Source of the DNA: an uncultured Verrucomicrobiota bacterium
GTDB taxonomy: Bacteria; Verrucomicrobiota; Verrucomicrobiia; Limisphaerales; UBA9464
Assembly: GCA_903907925.1 (NCBI GenBank)
Contig: CAIVQB010000092.1
Span: 62,001 to 126,000 of the forward strand
Direction of reading: 5' to 3'
Length of the DNA stretch: 64,000 bases
Shown: in pieces, positions 46,329 to 55,356 of the stretch
Layout of the letters: each line of letters starts with the position of its first letter
How positions within the stretch are numbered: the stretch's first letter is position 1
Translations under genes and position numbers: made by a program
Notes under the pieces: generated by a model
What the model was told of the DNA's origin: nothing
The model's input: only the letters and a program-made list of their open reading frames with translations
The model's database searches: none

Positions 46329-47210
46329 ATGAAACTCTTCGCCGCCTTCCTGGCCATGCTTTCGTTCACCCACTTTTTGCGCGCTGAGATTCTGCCCGCA
46401 TTCCCGCTCTGGCCCGACGGTGCCCCGGGCGCGTTGGGAACCGGCACGAATGACGTGCCAACGTTGACGCCTTATCTCGCGGATCCGGCGACCGCGACCG
46501 GTGCGGCGGTGGTCGTGTGTCCCGGCGGTGGCTACGGAGGTCTCGCCGCTCACGAAGGACCGGATTACGCGCTCTTTCTGAACCAACAGGGCGTGTCTGC
46601 CTTTGTCTTGAAGTATCGCCTCGGCAGCCATGGATACCGGCATCCCGCCATGTTGCAGGATGCGGCGCGGGCGGTCCGGGTGGTCCGCTCGCGGGTAGAC
46701 GACTTCAAGGTGGATACCCATCATATTGGAATCATGGGATCGAGCGCGGGCGGTCACCTGGCCTCGACCCTTCTGACCCATTTTGACCTCGGAAAAGCCG
46801 ATGCTGCCGATCCCGTCGACCGCGAGAGCTCGCGGCCCGACGCCGGGATCCTCTGCTATCCGGTCATCACCATGGAGGCTTACGGACACTCCGGTTCAAG
46901 GGAGAATCTGCTGGGCAAGTTTCCCTCTGCCGAGCTGATCCAACTTCTGTCGAATGAGAAACAGGTCTCACCGGGAACTCCGCCCACGTTCCTCTGGCAT
47001 ACCTACGAAGACCAGGCCGTGCCGGTCCGGAATTCACTCGAGTTCGCAGCGGCGCTCCAGCGCAGTGGTGTTCCCTTTGATCTTCACATCTACCAACAGG
47101 GTCGGCACGGAATCGGCCTGCAATCCAAGCCGCCCGGCTTTGAAGGCGCCCACCCGTGGGCAGCCGACCTCGTCTTCTGGCTCAAGGTGCAGGGTTTTGT
47201 GAAACGTTGA
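46329..47210 (+). CDS. secreted alpha/beta-hydrolase, acetylxylan esterase-like
   Basis: A 293-residue esterase. A signal peptide (MKLFAAFLAMLSFTHFLRA) precedes the mature start at Glu20. VVVCPGGGYGGLAAHEG gives the HGGG-like oxyanion region (here PGGGY), GSSAGG holds the nucleophile Ser139, Asp is in HTYEDQAVPV and His in GRHGIGL. The pattern fits the BD-FAE/acetylxylan-esterase group that deacetylates plant polysaccharides. It is divergent from the xylonate dehydratase, 115 bases away, which suggests a shared xylan-related role. The 3' end overlaps the next, opposite gene by 29 bases. Confidence 0.87.
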   Translation: MKLFAAFLAMLSFTHFLRAEILPAFPLWPDGAPGALGTGTNDVPTLTPYLADPATATGAAVVVCPGGGYGGLAAHEGPDYALFLNQQGVSAFVLKYRLGSHGYRHPAMLQDAARAVRVVRSRVDDFKVDTHHIGIMGSSAGGHLASTLLTHFDLGKADAADPVDRESSRPDAGILCYPVITMEAYGHSGSRENLLGKFPSAELIQLLSNEKQVSPGTPPTFLWHTYEDQAVPVRNSLEFAAALQRSGVPFDLHIYQQGRHGIGLQSKPPGFEGAHPWAADLVFWLKVQGFVKR

Positions 47211-47622
47211 CCGCCGTTGTTGCGGCGGGCGGGCCTGCCGGCAGTAGCGAGACGTGGGCGGATACGACCCGCCACCCTTGTGGAAAACGGCGCCAAAACT
47301 GGCTTTGTCGCCCGAAGATTTGGGGCGAGTCATTGCCGCCGCGGGCGAATTCCAGAGTGACCGAACCGGTGTCATTCCCGAAGGTGACGATGTCCCGACG
47401 TACTGTTGTTCGGGCGAGTCCCGCCGCCGGTCGGGATTTGCGGAAAGCCTCGATCTCCGCCGTTCCGTGCAGATTCTCGGTCGCACCGAACCGAACCACG
47501 TGGGGTGAGTCCCAGAACAATTCCTGCAGCACCGGCACGTCATTTCTCACCAGCGCGGCTTCGTAACGATCCGATGCGGACGTCAATTCGGCCACAACCG
47601 CGGGAAGATTGATCTCGGACAT
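47182..47622 (-). CDS. AtzH/HpxZ-like (DUF3225) protein
   Basis: A 146-residue protein of the SnoaL/NTF2-like fold. MSEINLPAVVAELTSASDRY, ALVRNDVPVLQELFWDSP, VRFGATENLHG, FRKSRPAAGLARTTVRR, GRQSQFWRR and GWRVVSAHVS follow the DUF3225 pattern shared by AtzH (an amidase of cyanuric acid degradation) and HpxZ (oxalurate catabolism). The start at 47622 is set by the family N-terminus; the frame upstream is not protein-like. It converges on the esterase with a 29-base overlap. No amidase gene is adjacent, so its pathway is unclear. Confidence 0.87.
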   Translation of the reverse strand: MSEINLPAVVAELTSASDRYEAALVRNDVPVLQELFWDSPHVVRFGATENLHGTAEIEAFRKSRPAAGLARTTVRRDIVTFGNDTGSVTLEFARGGNDSPQIFGRQSQFWRRFPQGWRVVSAHVSLLPAGPPAATTAVNVSQNPAP

Positions 47623-47789
47623 TCCGTGAAGTGAATCGGGATCCCTCGCAGAGGAGCAATACCGGAAAGCGGACATTGAACCCATCGGCACCTTGCTCGA
47701 ACGGCGCCGCCCGAAAAAATCGGCTGGCCTTGGGATGGATTGCAGGAGCAGCGTCTCCGCAGCACCCCGCCTTAACCCACCCGCCGTCC

Positions 47790-48452
47790 ATGAACCTTTA
47801 TCTTCCGTCACCAGCCCGTCGCCGATTCCTGACCCAGCTTGGGTTTGCAGCCTCGCTGTTCGCCGTTCCGGGTGCCTTCGCCGAGCAATTGATGCGGACG
47901 CCCGCCCAGACCGAGGGACCATTTTATCCCGACCATCTTCCGCTCGACACCGACAATGACCTGATCGTTCTTAATAACGACATCACCCCGGCGGCAGGTT
48001 TGGTGACCTACCTGAGCGGTCGGGTGCTGGACTCCCGCGGTGATCCGATCCGCGACGCCCTGGTGGAAATCTGGCAGGCCGATGCCAACGGCGTTTACCT
48101 GCACTCCGGCAGCGACGGTGGTGCCAAGCGTGACAAACATTTCCAGGGGTTTGGACGGTTCCTGACCGGTTCATCGGGTGAGTATCTGTTCCGTACCATC
48201 CGCCCGGTGCCCTATCCCGGACGCACTCCCCATATCCATTTCAAGGTCAAGCGGGCTGGGCGCGACCTCCTGACCACCCAATGCTACATCCAGGGACACC
48301 CGGAGAATGTGAAGGACGGTGTCTGGAAGGGGTTGAAAGGCCCCAAAGAGCAGGCAGCGGTGACCGTGCCGTTTACGCCGTTGGCCGGCGCGAAAGCCGG
48401 CGAGCTCCGCGCGAAGTTCGACATGGTGCTCGGGATCACGCCCGCGGGCTGA
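47790..48452 (+). CDS. Tat-exported intradiol ring-cleavage dioxygenase
   Basis: A 220-residue protein of the protocatechuate 3,4-dioxygenase beta-like family. The N-terminus has a twin-arginine type signal (ARRRFLTQLGFAASLFAVPGAFA), so it would fold with iron in the cytoplasm and be exported. TEGPFYPD, LVEIWQADANGVY, FRTIRPVPYPGRTPHIHFKV and the ligands Tyr103, Tyr142, His148 and His150 support non-haem Fe(III) ring cleavage of catechol-like compounds. It is short compared with catabolic dioxygenases and no aromatic pathway genes are nearby, as with many exported members. Confidence 0.88.
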   Translation: MNLYLPSPARRRFLTQLGFAASLFAVPGAFAEQLMRTPAQTEGPFYPDHLPLDTDNDLIVLNNDITPAAGLVTYLSGRVLDSRGDPIRDALVEIWQADANGVYLHSGSDGGAKRDKHFQGFGRFLTGSSGEYLFRTIRPVPYPGRTPHIHFKVKRAGRDLLTTQCYIQGHPENVKDGVWKGLKGPKEQAAVTVPFTPLAGAKAGELRAKFDMVLGITPAG

Positions 48453-48524
48453 CCCGATTGGCTCCCGAATGACAGCCGCCGGGGTTGCGGTGCGGGGTGG
48501 CTTCGGCTACCTGTCGGCGGCCTT

Positions 48525-49205
48525 ATGGCTGCCGAACCCATCGTCGTCATCCGGGAGTTGACCAAGACCTATCTTCAGGGCGACCTCAACGTCACCGCCC
48601 TGAACGGTGTTTCGCTCGACATCCTTCCCGGCGAGTTCGTCGTGTTGATGGGGCCTTCGGGCTCCGGAAAATCGACGCTGCTCCACATCATCGCCGGGAT
48701 TGACCGTCCGACCTCGGGCTCGGCCGTGGTCCAGGGCATCAACATCGCCGGTCTCAACGAATCGCAGCTGGCCGAATGGCGGAATCAGAACGTCGGCTTC
48801 GTCTTCCAGAGCTTCAATCTCATCCCGGTTCTCACCGCGGCCGAAAACGTCGAGTTGCCGCTTCTCCTCACCGATCTGGATTCGAAAGAGCGGCGCCGTC
48901 AGGTCGCGACCGCGTTGGAACTGGTCGGGCTGGCGGACCGCGGGCATCACCGGCCGGACCAGCTTTCCGGCGGACAGCAGCAGCGCGCGGCGATTGCCCG
49001 TGCGCTGGTGACCGATCCGGCATTGATCGTTGCCGATGAACCGACCGGCAATCTCGACGCAAAATCCGCCGGCGATGTCCTCACCATCCTGCAATCGCTC
49101 AGCCGGAATGCGGGCAAGACGGTGATCATGGTGACGCACGATCCCAAGTCGGCCGCATTCGGCAGCCGCAGTCTGCATTTGGAAAAAGGAGAGATCACCC
49201 CGTGA
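48525..49205 (+). CDS. MacB/LolD-type ABC transporter ATP-binding protein
   Basis: A 226-residue ATPase. Walker A GPSGSGKS is at residues 43-50, Q-loop in [10 protein letters not shown], signature LSGGQQQR, Walker [13 protein letters not shown] and the switch His in MVTHD. The pattern is that of the LolD/MacB group. The stop overlaps the GTG start of the first permease by four bases. With two FtsX-like permeases and a membrane-fusion protein it makes up a tripartite-type efflux or lipoprotein-transport operon, as in MacAB. The outer-membrane partner is not in the window. Confidence 0.92.
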   Translation: MAAEPIVVIRELTKTYLQGDLNVTALNGVSLDILPGEFVVLMGPSGSGKSTLLHIIAGIDRPTSGSAVVQGINIAGLNESQLAEWRNQNVGFVFQSFNLIPVLTAAENVELPLLLTDLDSKERRRQVATALELVGLADRGHHRPDQLSGGQQQRAAIARALVTDPALIVADEPTGNLDAKSAGDVLTILQSLSRNAGKTVIMVTHDPKSAAFGSRSLHLEKGEITP

Positions 49206-50347
49206 CCCTGGCGTCGTTCGTGATCAAGAACGCCCTGCGGAACCGGCGCCGCGCGTTGTTGACGGTGATCAGCGTGGCGGTCAGTTGCGGTCTGCTGGTG
49301 ACGTTGTTGACCCTCGAGCGCGAGCTGACCATTCCGCCGGAGAGTGAGGCGGCTTCGTTGCGAATCATTGCCCGCAACAAAGTGTCCCTCGCTCAACCGC
49401 TCCCGGCCAAACAACTCGCGGTCATCGATAAGATTCCGGGTGTCGTCGCGGTGTCGCCGTTTACTTTTTTCGGTGGGAATTTCCGCGAAGAAACCGTCAC
49501 CAGTTTCGCCCAGTTTGCGGTGGATCCGGCACGGTTCAAGGGCCTGATGGTTGAAGGCCGGATCGCTGAGGGCAGTTACGATGATTTCGTCGCCGACCGG
49601 ACTTCCTGCTTTGTCGGGGCCGACACCATGAAGCGGTACGGACTCAAGATCGGGGATCGGATGCGGTTCAGTGGAACGTTCTATCCGGTGGACCCGGATC
49701 TCAAAATTGCCGCGGTGTTCCAGGGAACCGTCGACGACCGCGGCGTGTTCTTTCACCACAAGTTGTTGGACGAACTGATGGGCAATCCCGGGACGGTGGG
49801 CACCTGGTATATGCGGGTGGCATCGGCGGAGACTTCCAATGACGTGATCGCCCGGGTGAATGCCGCCTTTGCGAACACCTCGGCCGAGGTTCGCGCCGAG
49901 ACGGAGCGGGCGTTCCAGATGGGATTCATCAGCATGCTGGGCAACGTGAAGCTGCTGATTGGATCGGTGAGCACGGTGGTGGTGTTCACCCTGATGCTGG
50001 TCACGGTCAGCACCATGAGCATGGCCGTCCGCGAACGGTTCCGCGAACTGGCGGTGTTGAAAGCTCTGGGATTTCGCCGGCGTGAACTCTTCAGTTTCAT
50101 ACTCGCCGAGAGCTTCGGTCTTGCACTGGCGGGTGGGATGTTGGGCATTTTTGGAGCCTGGGCGATCTGGACCGGCATCGATCTCCAGAAGCTGACCAAG
50201 GGCTTCCTGCTCTACTTCGAAGTGACCCCGCGCATCATGGCGACGGGTGGAGTGGTGGCCGCGCTGCTAGGCATCGTGGCATCGATCAGCCCCTCGATCG
50301 CCATGGCCCGGATCAGCGTGGTGCAGGGGTTGAAGACGCTCGATTGA
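49202..50347 (+). CDS. MacB/FtsX-family permease (first)
   Basis: A 381-residue protein with the FtsX-family layout: one helix near the N-terminus ([20 protein letters not shown]), a periplasmic domain (about residues 40-265) and three helices at the C-terminus, including [18 protein letters not shown] and [39 protein letters not shown] is the coupling segment. It starts with GTG inside the ATPase stop codon, which indicates translational coupling. The N-terminal MacPCD-like domain is shorter than in MacB, and the ATPase is a separate gene. Confidence 0.9.
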   Translation: MTLASFVIKNALRNRRRALLTVISVAVSCGLLVTLLTLERELTIPPESEAASLRIIARNKVSLAQPLPAKQLAVIDKIPGVVAVSPFTFFGGNFREETVTSFAQFAVDPARFKGLMVEGRIAEGSYDDFVADRTSCFVGADTMKRYGLKIGDRMRFSGTFYPVDPDLKIAAVFQGTVDDRGVFFHHKLLDELMGNPGTVGTWYMRVASAETSNDVIARVNAAFANTSAEVRAETERAFQMGFISMLGNVKLLIGSVSTVVVFTLMLVTVSTMSMAVRERFRELAVLKALGFRRRELFSFILAESFGLALAGGMLGIFGAWAIWTGIDLQKLTKGFLLYFEVTPRIMATGGVVAALLGIVASISPSIAMARISVVQGLKTLD

Positions 50348-50619
50348 ATCTCAAGATAGATGTCACAACCTCCGAACAGAAGGCTGCCGGCCTGTGTGAA
50401 CTGGACTCTTTCTATGGAGTGCGGCGGGAAGCGTAGCGCCACGCCGCTTTGGAACCGGTCGGGCGGAGGATGGGGCGGAATCGTCGGGCCTGGGTTTAGG
50501 GCGTGCGGTGCACCGGCGGTTATTCGTCGAGCCCGGGCTCAAAAGCGCCGTCGACGCTTCGCTCTGCCGGCGCACTCCATAGGACTTTGAACTTTGAACT
50601 TTGAACTCGGTTTCCCCCC
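50348..50619. other. gap inside the efflux operon filled by a repeat element
   Basis: These 272 bases separate the two permease genes. Most of the gap is the inverted-end repeat at 50412-50582. No promoter is obvious between the element and the GTG at 50620. Confidence 0.6.
50412..50582. mobile_element. MITE-like element, CTATGGAGTGCG ends, copy 1
   Basis: A 171-base element with inverted ends: CTATGGAGTGCG is exact at both ends and pairing continues imperfectly for about 27 bases (left AAGCGTAGCG, right reverse strand AGCGAAGCG). A second copy lies at 52848-53015; the first 48 bases of the two differ at only two positions. No coding frame is convincing. Confidence 0.75.
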
Positions 50620-51801
50620 GTGGCCCTGCCCCTGAAATACAATTTTCGCAACGTCATCGTCCGGTGGCGGTCGACGGTCTCCACCATCCTTGGCATCGCG
50701 CTGGTGGTGGCGGTGTTTGTCCTGCTGCGCGGACTCGCCCGGGGCATCGAACGCACCAACGGCAACACCGGCGATCCGCGCAACATCATCGTGGTGCGCA
50801 AGGGCTCGCAGGCGGAGTCCGGCAGCCTGGTGTCACGTGAACAGTTTCGCACGGTGCAGTTTCTCAAGGGGATTGCCCGGAACGAAGCGGGCGAACCGGT
50901 GGTGTCGGCCGAGTTGGTCATGATCGTCAGTGCGCCGCGCCGCGGGGCGCCGGGCGAGGCCAACACGCTGCTCCGGGGCGTCACGCCGCGTGGGATGGAG
51001 TTGCGTCCGCAGGTCACGCTGGTGGAAGGACGCTGGTTCAAACCGGGGCACCGCGAGGTGGTGGTCGCCCGACGGCTCGCCAGCCGCTTCGATGGATTCG
51101 AGATCGGCGGAACCTTCAAGGCCGGTGCGGAACGATTGAACGTCGTGGGGCATTTTGATGGCACCGGAAGCGCGTTCGATTCCGAGGCGTGGATGGATGC
51201 CGACGAATGCCGCGCCATCTTTGATCGCGACATGTATTCGAGCCTGTTGTTCCGGCCCGCGGATCCGGCGGCCATGAGTGAATTGATCGGGCGGATTGAA
51301 TCGGACAAACGGCTGTCATTGCGCGCAGAAAGGGAGGTGGACTACTACGCCAAGCAGACCATGACCGCCGTCCCGATCAAGTATCTCGCCGGGTTCCTGG
51401 GCATTGCCATGTCGATCGGCGCGGTGTTCGCAGCAATGAACACCATGTATGCCAGCGTGGCTTCGCGCACCCGCGAGATCGGAACTCTCCGCGTGCTGGG
51501 TTTTTCACGACGCTCGATCGTCGCCAGTTTTCTCATCGAAGGATCATTTCTGGCAATGATCGGAGGCGTTCTCGGTTCGTCGCTCGCCTGGTTTGTGTAT
51601 GTCTATGTGGTGCTGCGGGGCATCAATTTCGGGACGCTGGATTTCCAGTCGTTTGCCGAGACCGTTTTCCAGTTTCGGGTCACGCCGGATCTTATGATTC
51701 TTGGCGTCGCCTTTTCCGCGGCCATTGGTTTTGCAGGGAGCCTGCTTCCTGCTCTGCGCGCCTCCCGTCTTCCCGTGATTGCCGCCCTCAAATCCCTATG
51801 A
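50620..51801 (+). CDS. MacB/FtsX-family permease (second)
   Basis: A 393-residue FtsX-like permease with an N-terminal helix (TVSTILGIALVVAVFVLL), a periplasmic domain (about residues 45-255) with MacPCD-like fold expected, and three C-terminal helices (LAGFLGIAMSIGAVFAAMN, GSFLAMIGGVLGSSLAWF, LGVAFSAAIGFAGSLLPAL). SRTREIGTLRVLGFSRRSI is the coupling region. The GTG at 50620 is used since the hydrophobic N-terminus follows at once. Two different permeases would form a heterodimer around one ATPase dimer. The stop overlaps the adaptor gene by four bases. Confidence 0.9.
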   Translation: MALPLKYNFRNVIVRWRSTVSTILGIALVVAVFVLLRGLARGIERTNGNTGDPRNIIVVRKGSQAESGSLVSREQFRTVQFLKGIARNEAGEPVVSAELVMIVSAPRRGAPGEANTLLRGVTPRGMELRPQVTLVEGRWFKPGHREVVVARRLASRFDGFEIGGTFKAGAERLNVVGHFDGTGSAFDSEAWMDADECRAIFDRDMYSSLLFRPADPAAMSELIGRIESDKRLSLRAEREVDYYAKQTMTAVPIKYLAGFLGIAMSIGAVFAAMNTMYASVASRTREIGTLRVLGFSRRSIVASFLIEGSFLAMIGGVLGSSLAWFVYVYVVLRGINFGTLDFQSFAETVFQFRVTPDLMILGVAFSAAIGFAGSLLPALRASRLPVIAALKSL

Positions 51802-52823
51802 CCGACGACAAACTTCAGCAATTGAGGATCGCCTCCGAACGCAAGCAACGCTCCCAGGGCGGACTTTGGATGATCATCGCGGGCGTCATTCTGATCACTG
51901 CGGTCATCGCCTATTTCGCCGTTCCGCGGGCATCGGATTCCCAACGCGGCGGGATGAAATCCAGCCATGGCGAGATCGGCAAGGGGACTACGTTTTATTC
52001 GACACCGGGCTCCACCAACAGTTCGGGAGCCGTGTCGGTATCTCTGGCTTCCAAAGGCGTGGAGGGATCCATTCTCACGACCAGCGGTTACATCGTGAAC
52101 CGGGAACGCATCGAACTCAGCCCGCGGTTCATGGGGGTGGTAAAATGGATCGGCGTCAAGAAGGGCGATGCGGTCACCAACGGTCAGGTGGTGGTGTTGC
52201 TCGACGATGCTGAATACCGGGCCCGGCTGGCCGAGGTGGACGGTCAGATCGCCGTTGCCAACGTCGCGGTGGAGCGGGCCCAGAAGGATCTGCAACGGGC
52301 GGAGGAACTGGTTGGGAAAAAAGTCGAAATGCAAAAGATGCTCGATGACGCCCGATTGGCGGCGTCCTCGGCGATGGCCCAACTCAAGCCGCTCAAGGGA
52401 TCCCGCCAGTTGATCGAGACCTACCTCGACTGGTGCATCATCCGGTCACCGGTCAACGGGGTCGTCCTTGAAAAACTGGTGGATCCGAACGAACTGGTTT
52501 CGCCACAAACGTTCGGTGGAACGCGGGGACCGAGCACCTCGCTCATTGCCGTGGCCGACCCGACCGATCTCCAGGTGGAAATTGATCTCAGCGAGTCCGA
52601 CCTGGCCAAAGTGTCGCTGGGACAAAAATGCAAAGTGAGCCCGGTGGCCTTCCGCGATCATGTTTATGACGGAGTGGTCGTCGAACGCGCCCCGGAGGCC
52701 AGCCGTCAGAAGGGGACGCTGCAGGTGAAGGTGCAGATCCTGAAGCCGGACCATTTTCTGACCCCGGAACTGAGCGCCCAGGTGGATTTCCTGCCGACTG
52801 GTGTGGCAGATCAGGGCAAATGA
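51798..52823 (+). CDS. MacA/HlyD-type periplasmic adaptor protein
   Basis: A 341-residue membrane-fusion protein. A membrane anchor lies at about residues 23-43 (LWMIIAGVILITAVIAYF). SGYIVNRERIELSPRFMGVV and IRSPVNGVVLEKLVDPNE are the two halves of the lipoyl-like domain, separated by a helical hairpin (about 140-190). A beta-barrel follows with VEIDLSESDLAKVSLG. It would connect the permease pair to an outer-membrane factor. An unusual glycine-serine-rich stretch (about 50-85) follows the anchor. It overlaps the second permease gene by four bases. Confidence 0.9.
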   Translation: MTDDKLQQLRIASERKQRSQGGLWMIIAGVILITAVIAYFAVPRASDSQRGGMKSSHGEIGKGTTFYSTPGSTNSSGAVSVSLASKGVEGSILTTSGYIVNRERIELSPRFMGVVKWIGVKKGDAVTNGQVVVLLDDAEYRARLAEVDGQIAVANVAVERAQKDLQRAEELVGKKVEMQKMLDDARLAASSAMAQLKPLKGSRQLIETYLDWCIIRSPVNGVVLEKLVDPNELVSPQTFGGTRGPSTSLIAVADPTDLQVEIDLSESDLAKVSLGQKCKVSPVAFRDHVYDGVVVERAPEASRQKGTLQVKVQILKPDHFLTPELSAQVDFLPTGVADQGK

Positions 52824-53135
52824 CGTCCGCGACGCGGGGTCGCCCTCCTATGGACTGCGGCGGGAAGCGTAGCGCCACGCCGCTATGGAACCGGTGACCA
52901 CGACCCTGGTCGAAGCGGTTTCCCCTTCGCATCGACTGCAATCTCACCGCCGGTTTTTCTCAACGAGCGGTCCCATAGCGCCGTCGTCGCTGCGCTCTGC
53001 CGGCGCACTCCACAGGGGCGGTGATGGCGCCGAAACTCCGGTCGCTCTGAATCCCCCATTTGCCTTTTTCCTTTTCCCCTTTTCCTTCGCCTCGAGCGGC
53101 TTGCCGGGCGGCTCTCTCCGGCGCATCGTCCGTCG
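52824..53135. other. intergenic gap with second MITE-like copy
   Basis: No gene is supported in these 312 bases. The element at 52848-53015 occupies over half. The remaining bases before the C45-type gene are pyrimidine-rich (CCTTTTTCCTTTTCCCC near 53065) and include no clear promoter. Confidence 0.55.
52848..53015. mobile_element. MITE-like element, CTATGGAGTGCG ends, copy 2
   Basis: A 168-base element with ends CTATGGACTGCG and, on the reverse strand, CTGTGGAGTGCG. It matches copy 1 at 50412-50582 almost exactly over the first 48 bases and again over the last 35; the centre differs. The two copies flank the second permease and adaptor genes in the same orientation. Confidence 0.75.
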
Positions 53136-54539
53136 ATGAAGGCCAAACCCGCCCTCCGCTGGATCCTCGCTCTCCTCACCTTCACCGCGACGCTTTCGGC
53201 GGCGGAGTTGAGTCCCGGGGAGAAGGAGTGGGTTTCGAAGGCCAAACGCTTTGAGCGGCGCGGATGGATTTACCTGCACGTCGAAGGCGACGGTTCCGCC
53301 CGTGGTTTTCAACATGGCTATCTGCTGGCTCGCGAGATTGGCGAGCTGCTGCGTGTTCATCGAAAAGTTTGGGAATACAACAGCGGCATGACTTGGGGCT
53401 GGCTGGTGAAGCGCGCCTCCGAGCTGATGACGCCCAAAGTTGATCCGGAAAATCTGGCGGAGATCGACGGTATCGTCGCCGGAATGAACGCCCGGGGAAT
53501 CGCCACCACCCGGGATGAGATCGTCGCCTACAACGCGCAGCTCGAATTCGAGGGCTATTGGTGGCCGCAGGAGAAGAAGCGTCTCGCCGACGAAAAAACG
53601 GCTCCCAACCGGGAACGTTGCAGCGCCTTCATCGCCACCGGCTCCTGGACCGCCGACCACGGCGTGGTGATGGGGCACAACACCATGTTCGATTTCACGG
53701 AGGCGGTGGCCAACGTGGTCCTCGATTTGGTGCCAACGACCGGCCAGCACATCCTGATGCAGACCCAGCCAGGCTTCATCCACAGCGGCACCGATTTTTT
53801 CCTCACCGCGGGCGGCCTGGTGGGGTGCGAGACGACCATCGGGCAGTTCTCCAGTTTCGACACCAATGGCGTTCCTGAGTTCGTGCGGTTCCGTCGGGCG
53901 ACCCAGGACACGCGCACCCTGGCCGAATGGTCCGACGTGATGCGGCGCGGCAACAATGGCGGCTACGCCAATGCCTGGCTGATCGGCGACGTTAATTCCG
54001 GCGAGATCGCCCGGCTGGAGTTGGGATTGAAATACGTCGCTTATGAATCGACAAAGGACGGCTATTTCGCCGGGTCGAATGTCGCGGAGGATCGGGCGTT
54101 GCTCCGGCTGGAAACCGAGCGCAGCCCCACCGACATCCGCAAGTCCGCCGCGGCGCGACGGGTCCGCTGGAAGCAATTAATGTCGGAGAACAAGGGGCGC
54201 ATCACCGCGGCGAAAGCGGAACAATTCCTGGCGGACGACTACGATGTCTACCTGGAGAAGCGGCAGCCGGGCAGTCGCACGCTTTGCGGACATTTTGAGC
54301 TCGATGCGGAACAATTTGGAGGACCGGAGCCGTTCGATCCGTCGGGCACGTTCGACGGCAAGGTGGTCGATGCACGGCTGGCCAAACAGATGCGGTTTAT
54401 CGGCCGCTGGGGTTCGGCGGACGGCATCGGTTTCTTCGCCGACCGGTTTCTGCGGGCGCATCCGCAATACGACTGGCAGCAGGGCCTGCTGAAGGATCGT
54501 CCCAGTCAGCCGTGGGTGGAATTCCGCGCCGGGGAGTGA
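53136..54539 (+). CDS. secreted C45-family (acyltransferase/phospholipase B-like) Ntn hydrolase
   Basis: A 467-residue exported protein. The signal peptide ends near Ala23 (LLTFTATLSAA). GDGSARGFQHGYLLAREI and DEIVAYNAQLE are typical of the phospholipase B-like/acyl-coenzyme A:6-APA acyltransferase group; the pattern NRERC162SAFIATGSWT marks a probable autocleavage site, with Cys162 as the new N-terminal nucleophile. HGVVMGHNTMFDFTEA follows as in C45 members. Substrate could be an amide or acyl ester; none can be chosen. The gene stands alone after the efflux operon. Confidence 0.82.
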   Translation: MKAKPALRWILALLTFTATLSAAELSPGEKEWVSKAKRFERRGWIYLHVEGDGSARGFQHGYLLAREIGELLRVHRKVWEYNSGMTWGWLVKRASELMTPKVDPENLAEIDGIVAGMNARGIATTRDEIVAYNAQLEFEGYWWPQEKKRLADEKTAPNRERCSAFIATGSWTADHGVVMGHNTMFDFTEAVANVVLDLVPTTGQHILMQTQPGFIHSGTDFFLTAGGLVGCETTIGQFSSFDTNGVPEFVRFRRATQDTRTLAEWSDVMRRGNNGGYANAWLIGDVNSGEIARLELGLKYVAYESTKDGYFAGSNVAEDRALLRLETERSPTDIRKSAAARRVRWKQLMSENKGRITAAKAEQFLADDYDVYLEKRQPGSRTLCGHFELDAEQFGGPEPFDPSGTFDGKVVDARLAKQMRFIGRWGSADGIGFFADRFLRAHPQYDWQQGLLKDRPSQPWVEFRAGE

Positions 54540-54721
54540 GTGGTGAAGACGGGAAAACGAGAGGACAGGAAAACGGGACCGCCCGAACACCGGTGCGGAT
54601 CAGAGTCCGGCTTGGGTCGCCGCCCACCGGAGTTCCGGCTTCAGCCGGTCTGCAAACGACCGACTCAACGTCGCGACCGGCGTTCCACGTTTTCGTCGCG
54701 CTGTTCCTTTTCGCGACTGCC

Positions 54722-55096
54722 ATGAAACGACATCGCACCTGGATTCTCCTCGGGCTCGGGGTCTGTCTCGTTTTGGCGGGTGGTTTGGTGTGGTTGCGTC
54801 CGCCTGCAGTGCGGATGTCGGATCGGTATTCGTTGGAGGAACGGCGGGAGATCCTGATGGCGGCCCACCGGTCCGCCCTGGACGTTGTGTTCGGTCGTGT
54901 GAAGCAGGGGCGATTCCGTGAGCTCTGGCGTTGGATGACCCGGAATCCGTGGCAGACCTTTCACGTGGTGGGTGACAATGGTCCGGACGGGCTCTGGTTG
55001 ATCTGTGGCAATCCTGACACCACGACACCGCTGGGCTACGTTGTCTGGTCCCAGACCCTGCTGACGCGCAGGAACGGGCACTGGGTGGTGGAATGA
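54722..55096 (+). CDS. hypothetical membrane-anchored protein
   Basis: A 124-residue protein with one hydrophobic segment at about residues 7-26 (WILLGLGVCLVLAGGLVWL) and a soluble rest with several Trp and Arg (FRELWRWMTRNPWQTFHVVG). The end TLLTRRNGHWVVE resembles a small beta domain. The ATG at 54722 is chosen because the hydrophobic segment follows it; the longer frame from 54512 overlaps the C45-type gene. I recognise no family. Confidence 0.6.
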   Translation: MKRHRTWILLGLGVCLVLAGGLVWLRPPAVRMSDRYSLEERREILMAAHRSALDVVFGRVKQGRFRELWRWMTRNPWQTFHVVGDNGPDGLWLICGNPDTTTPLGYVVWSQTLLTRRNGHWVVE

Positions 55097-55153
55097 GCGG
55101 GAGCTGAAAACGATGCGGAGGGAGCCGAAGCGGGACACGGATTCACTGATTGA

Positions 55154-55328
55154 GACGGGATGGACTGAATGAACCGAATTGGAACAGCTCAATAGGAATC
55201 CGCGGCAATTCATGCTGTCCGTGCCGCTCTTCCCAATTCCAGGCCAGCGATAGGACGACCCTCAAAGGCAGAATTCATACCAGCTTCCGAAAAACGGATC
55301 CGATCCGGTTCATTCCGTCCATTCCGTC
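55154..55328. repeat. imperfect inverted repeat, GGACGGAATG family, second copy
   Basis: Two 26-base arms, 55154-55179 and 55303-55328, pair at 23 of 26 positions and are separated by 123 bases. The left arm begins GACGGGATGGACTGAATGAA. It shares the GGACGGAATGGAC and GAATGAAC units with the repeat at 28356-28487, so the two belong to one family. Confidence 0.75.
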
Positions 55329-55356
55329 CAAATCTCCCATTTTTGGGGTCATCCCG

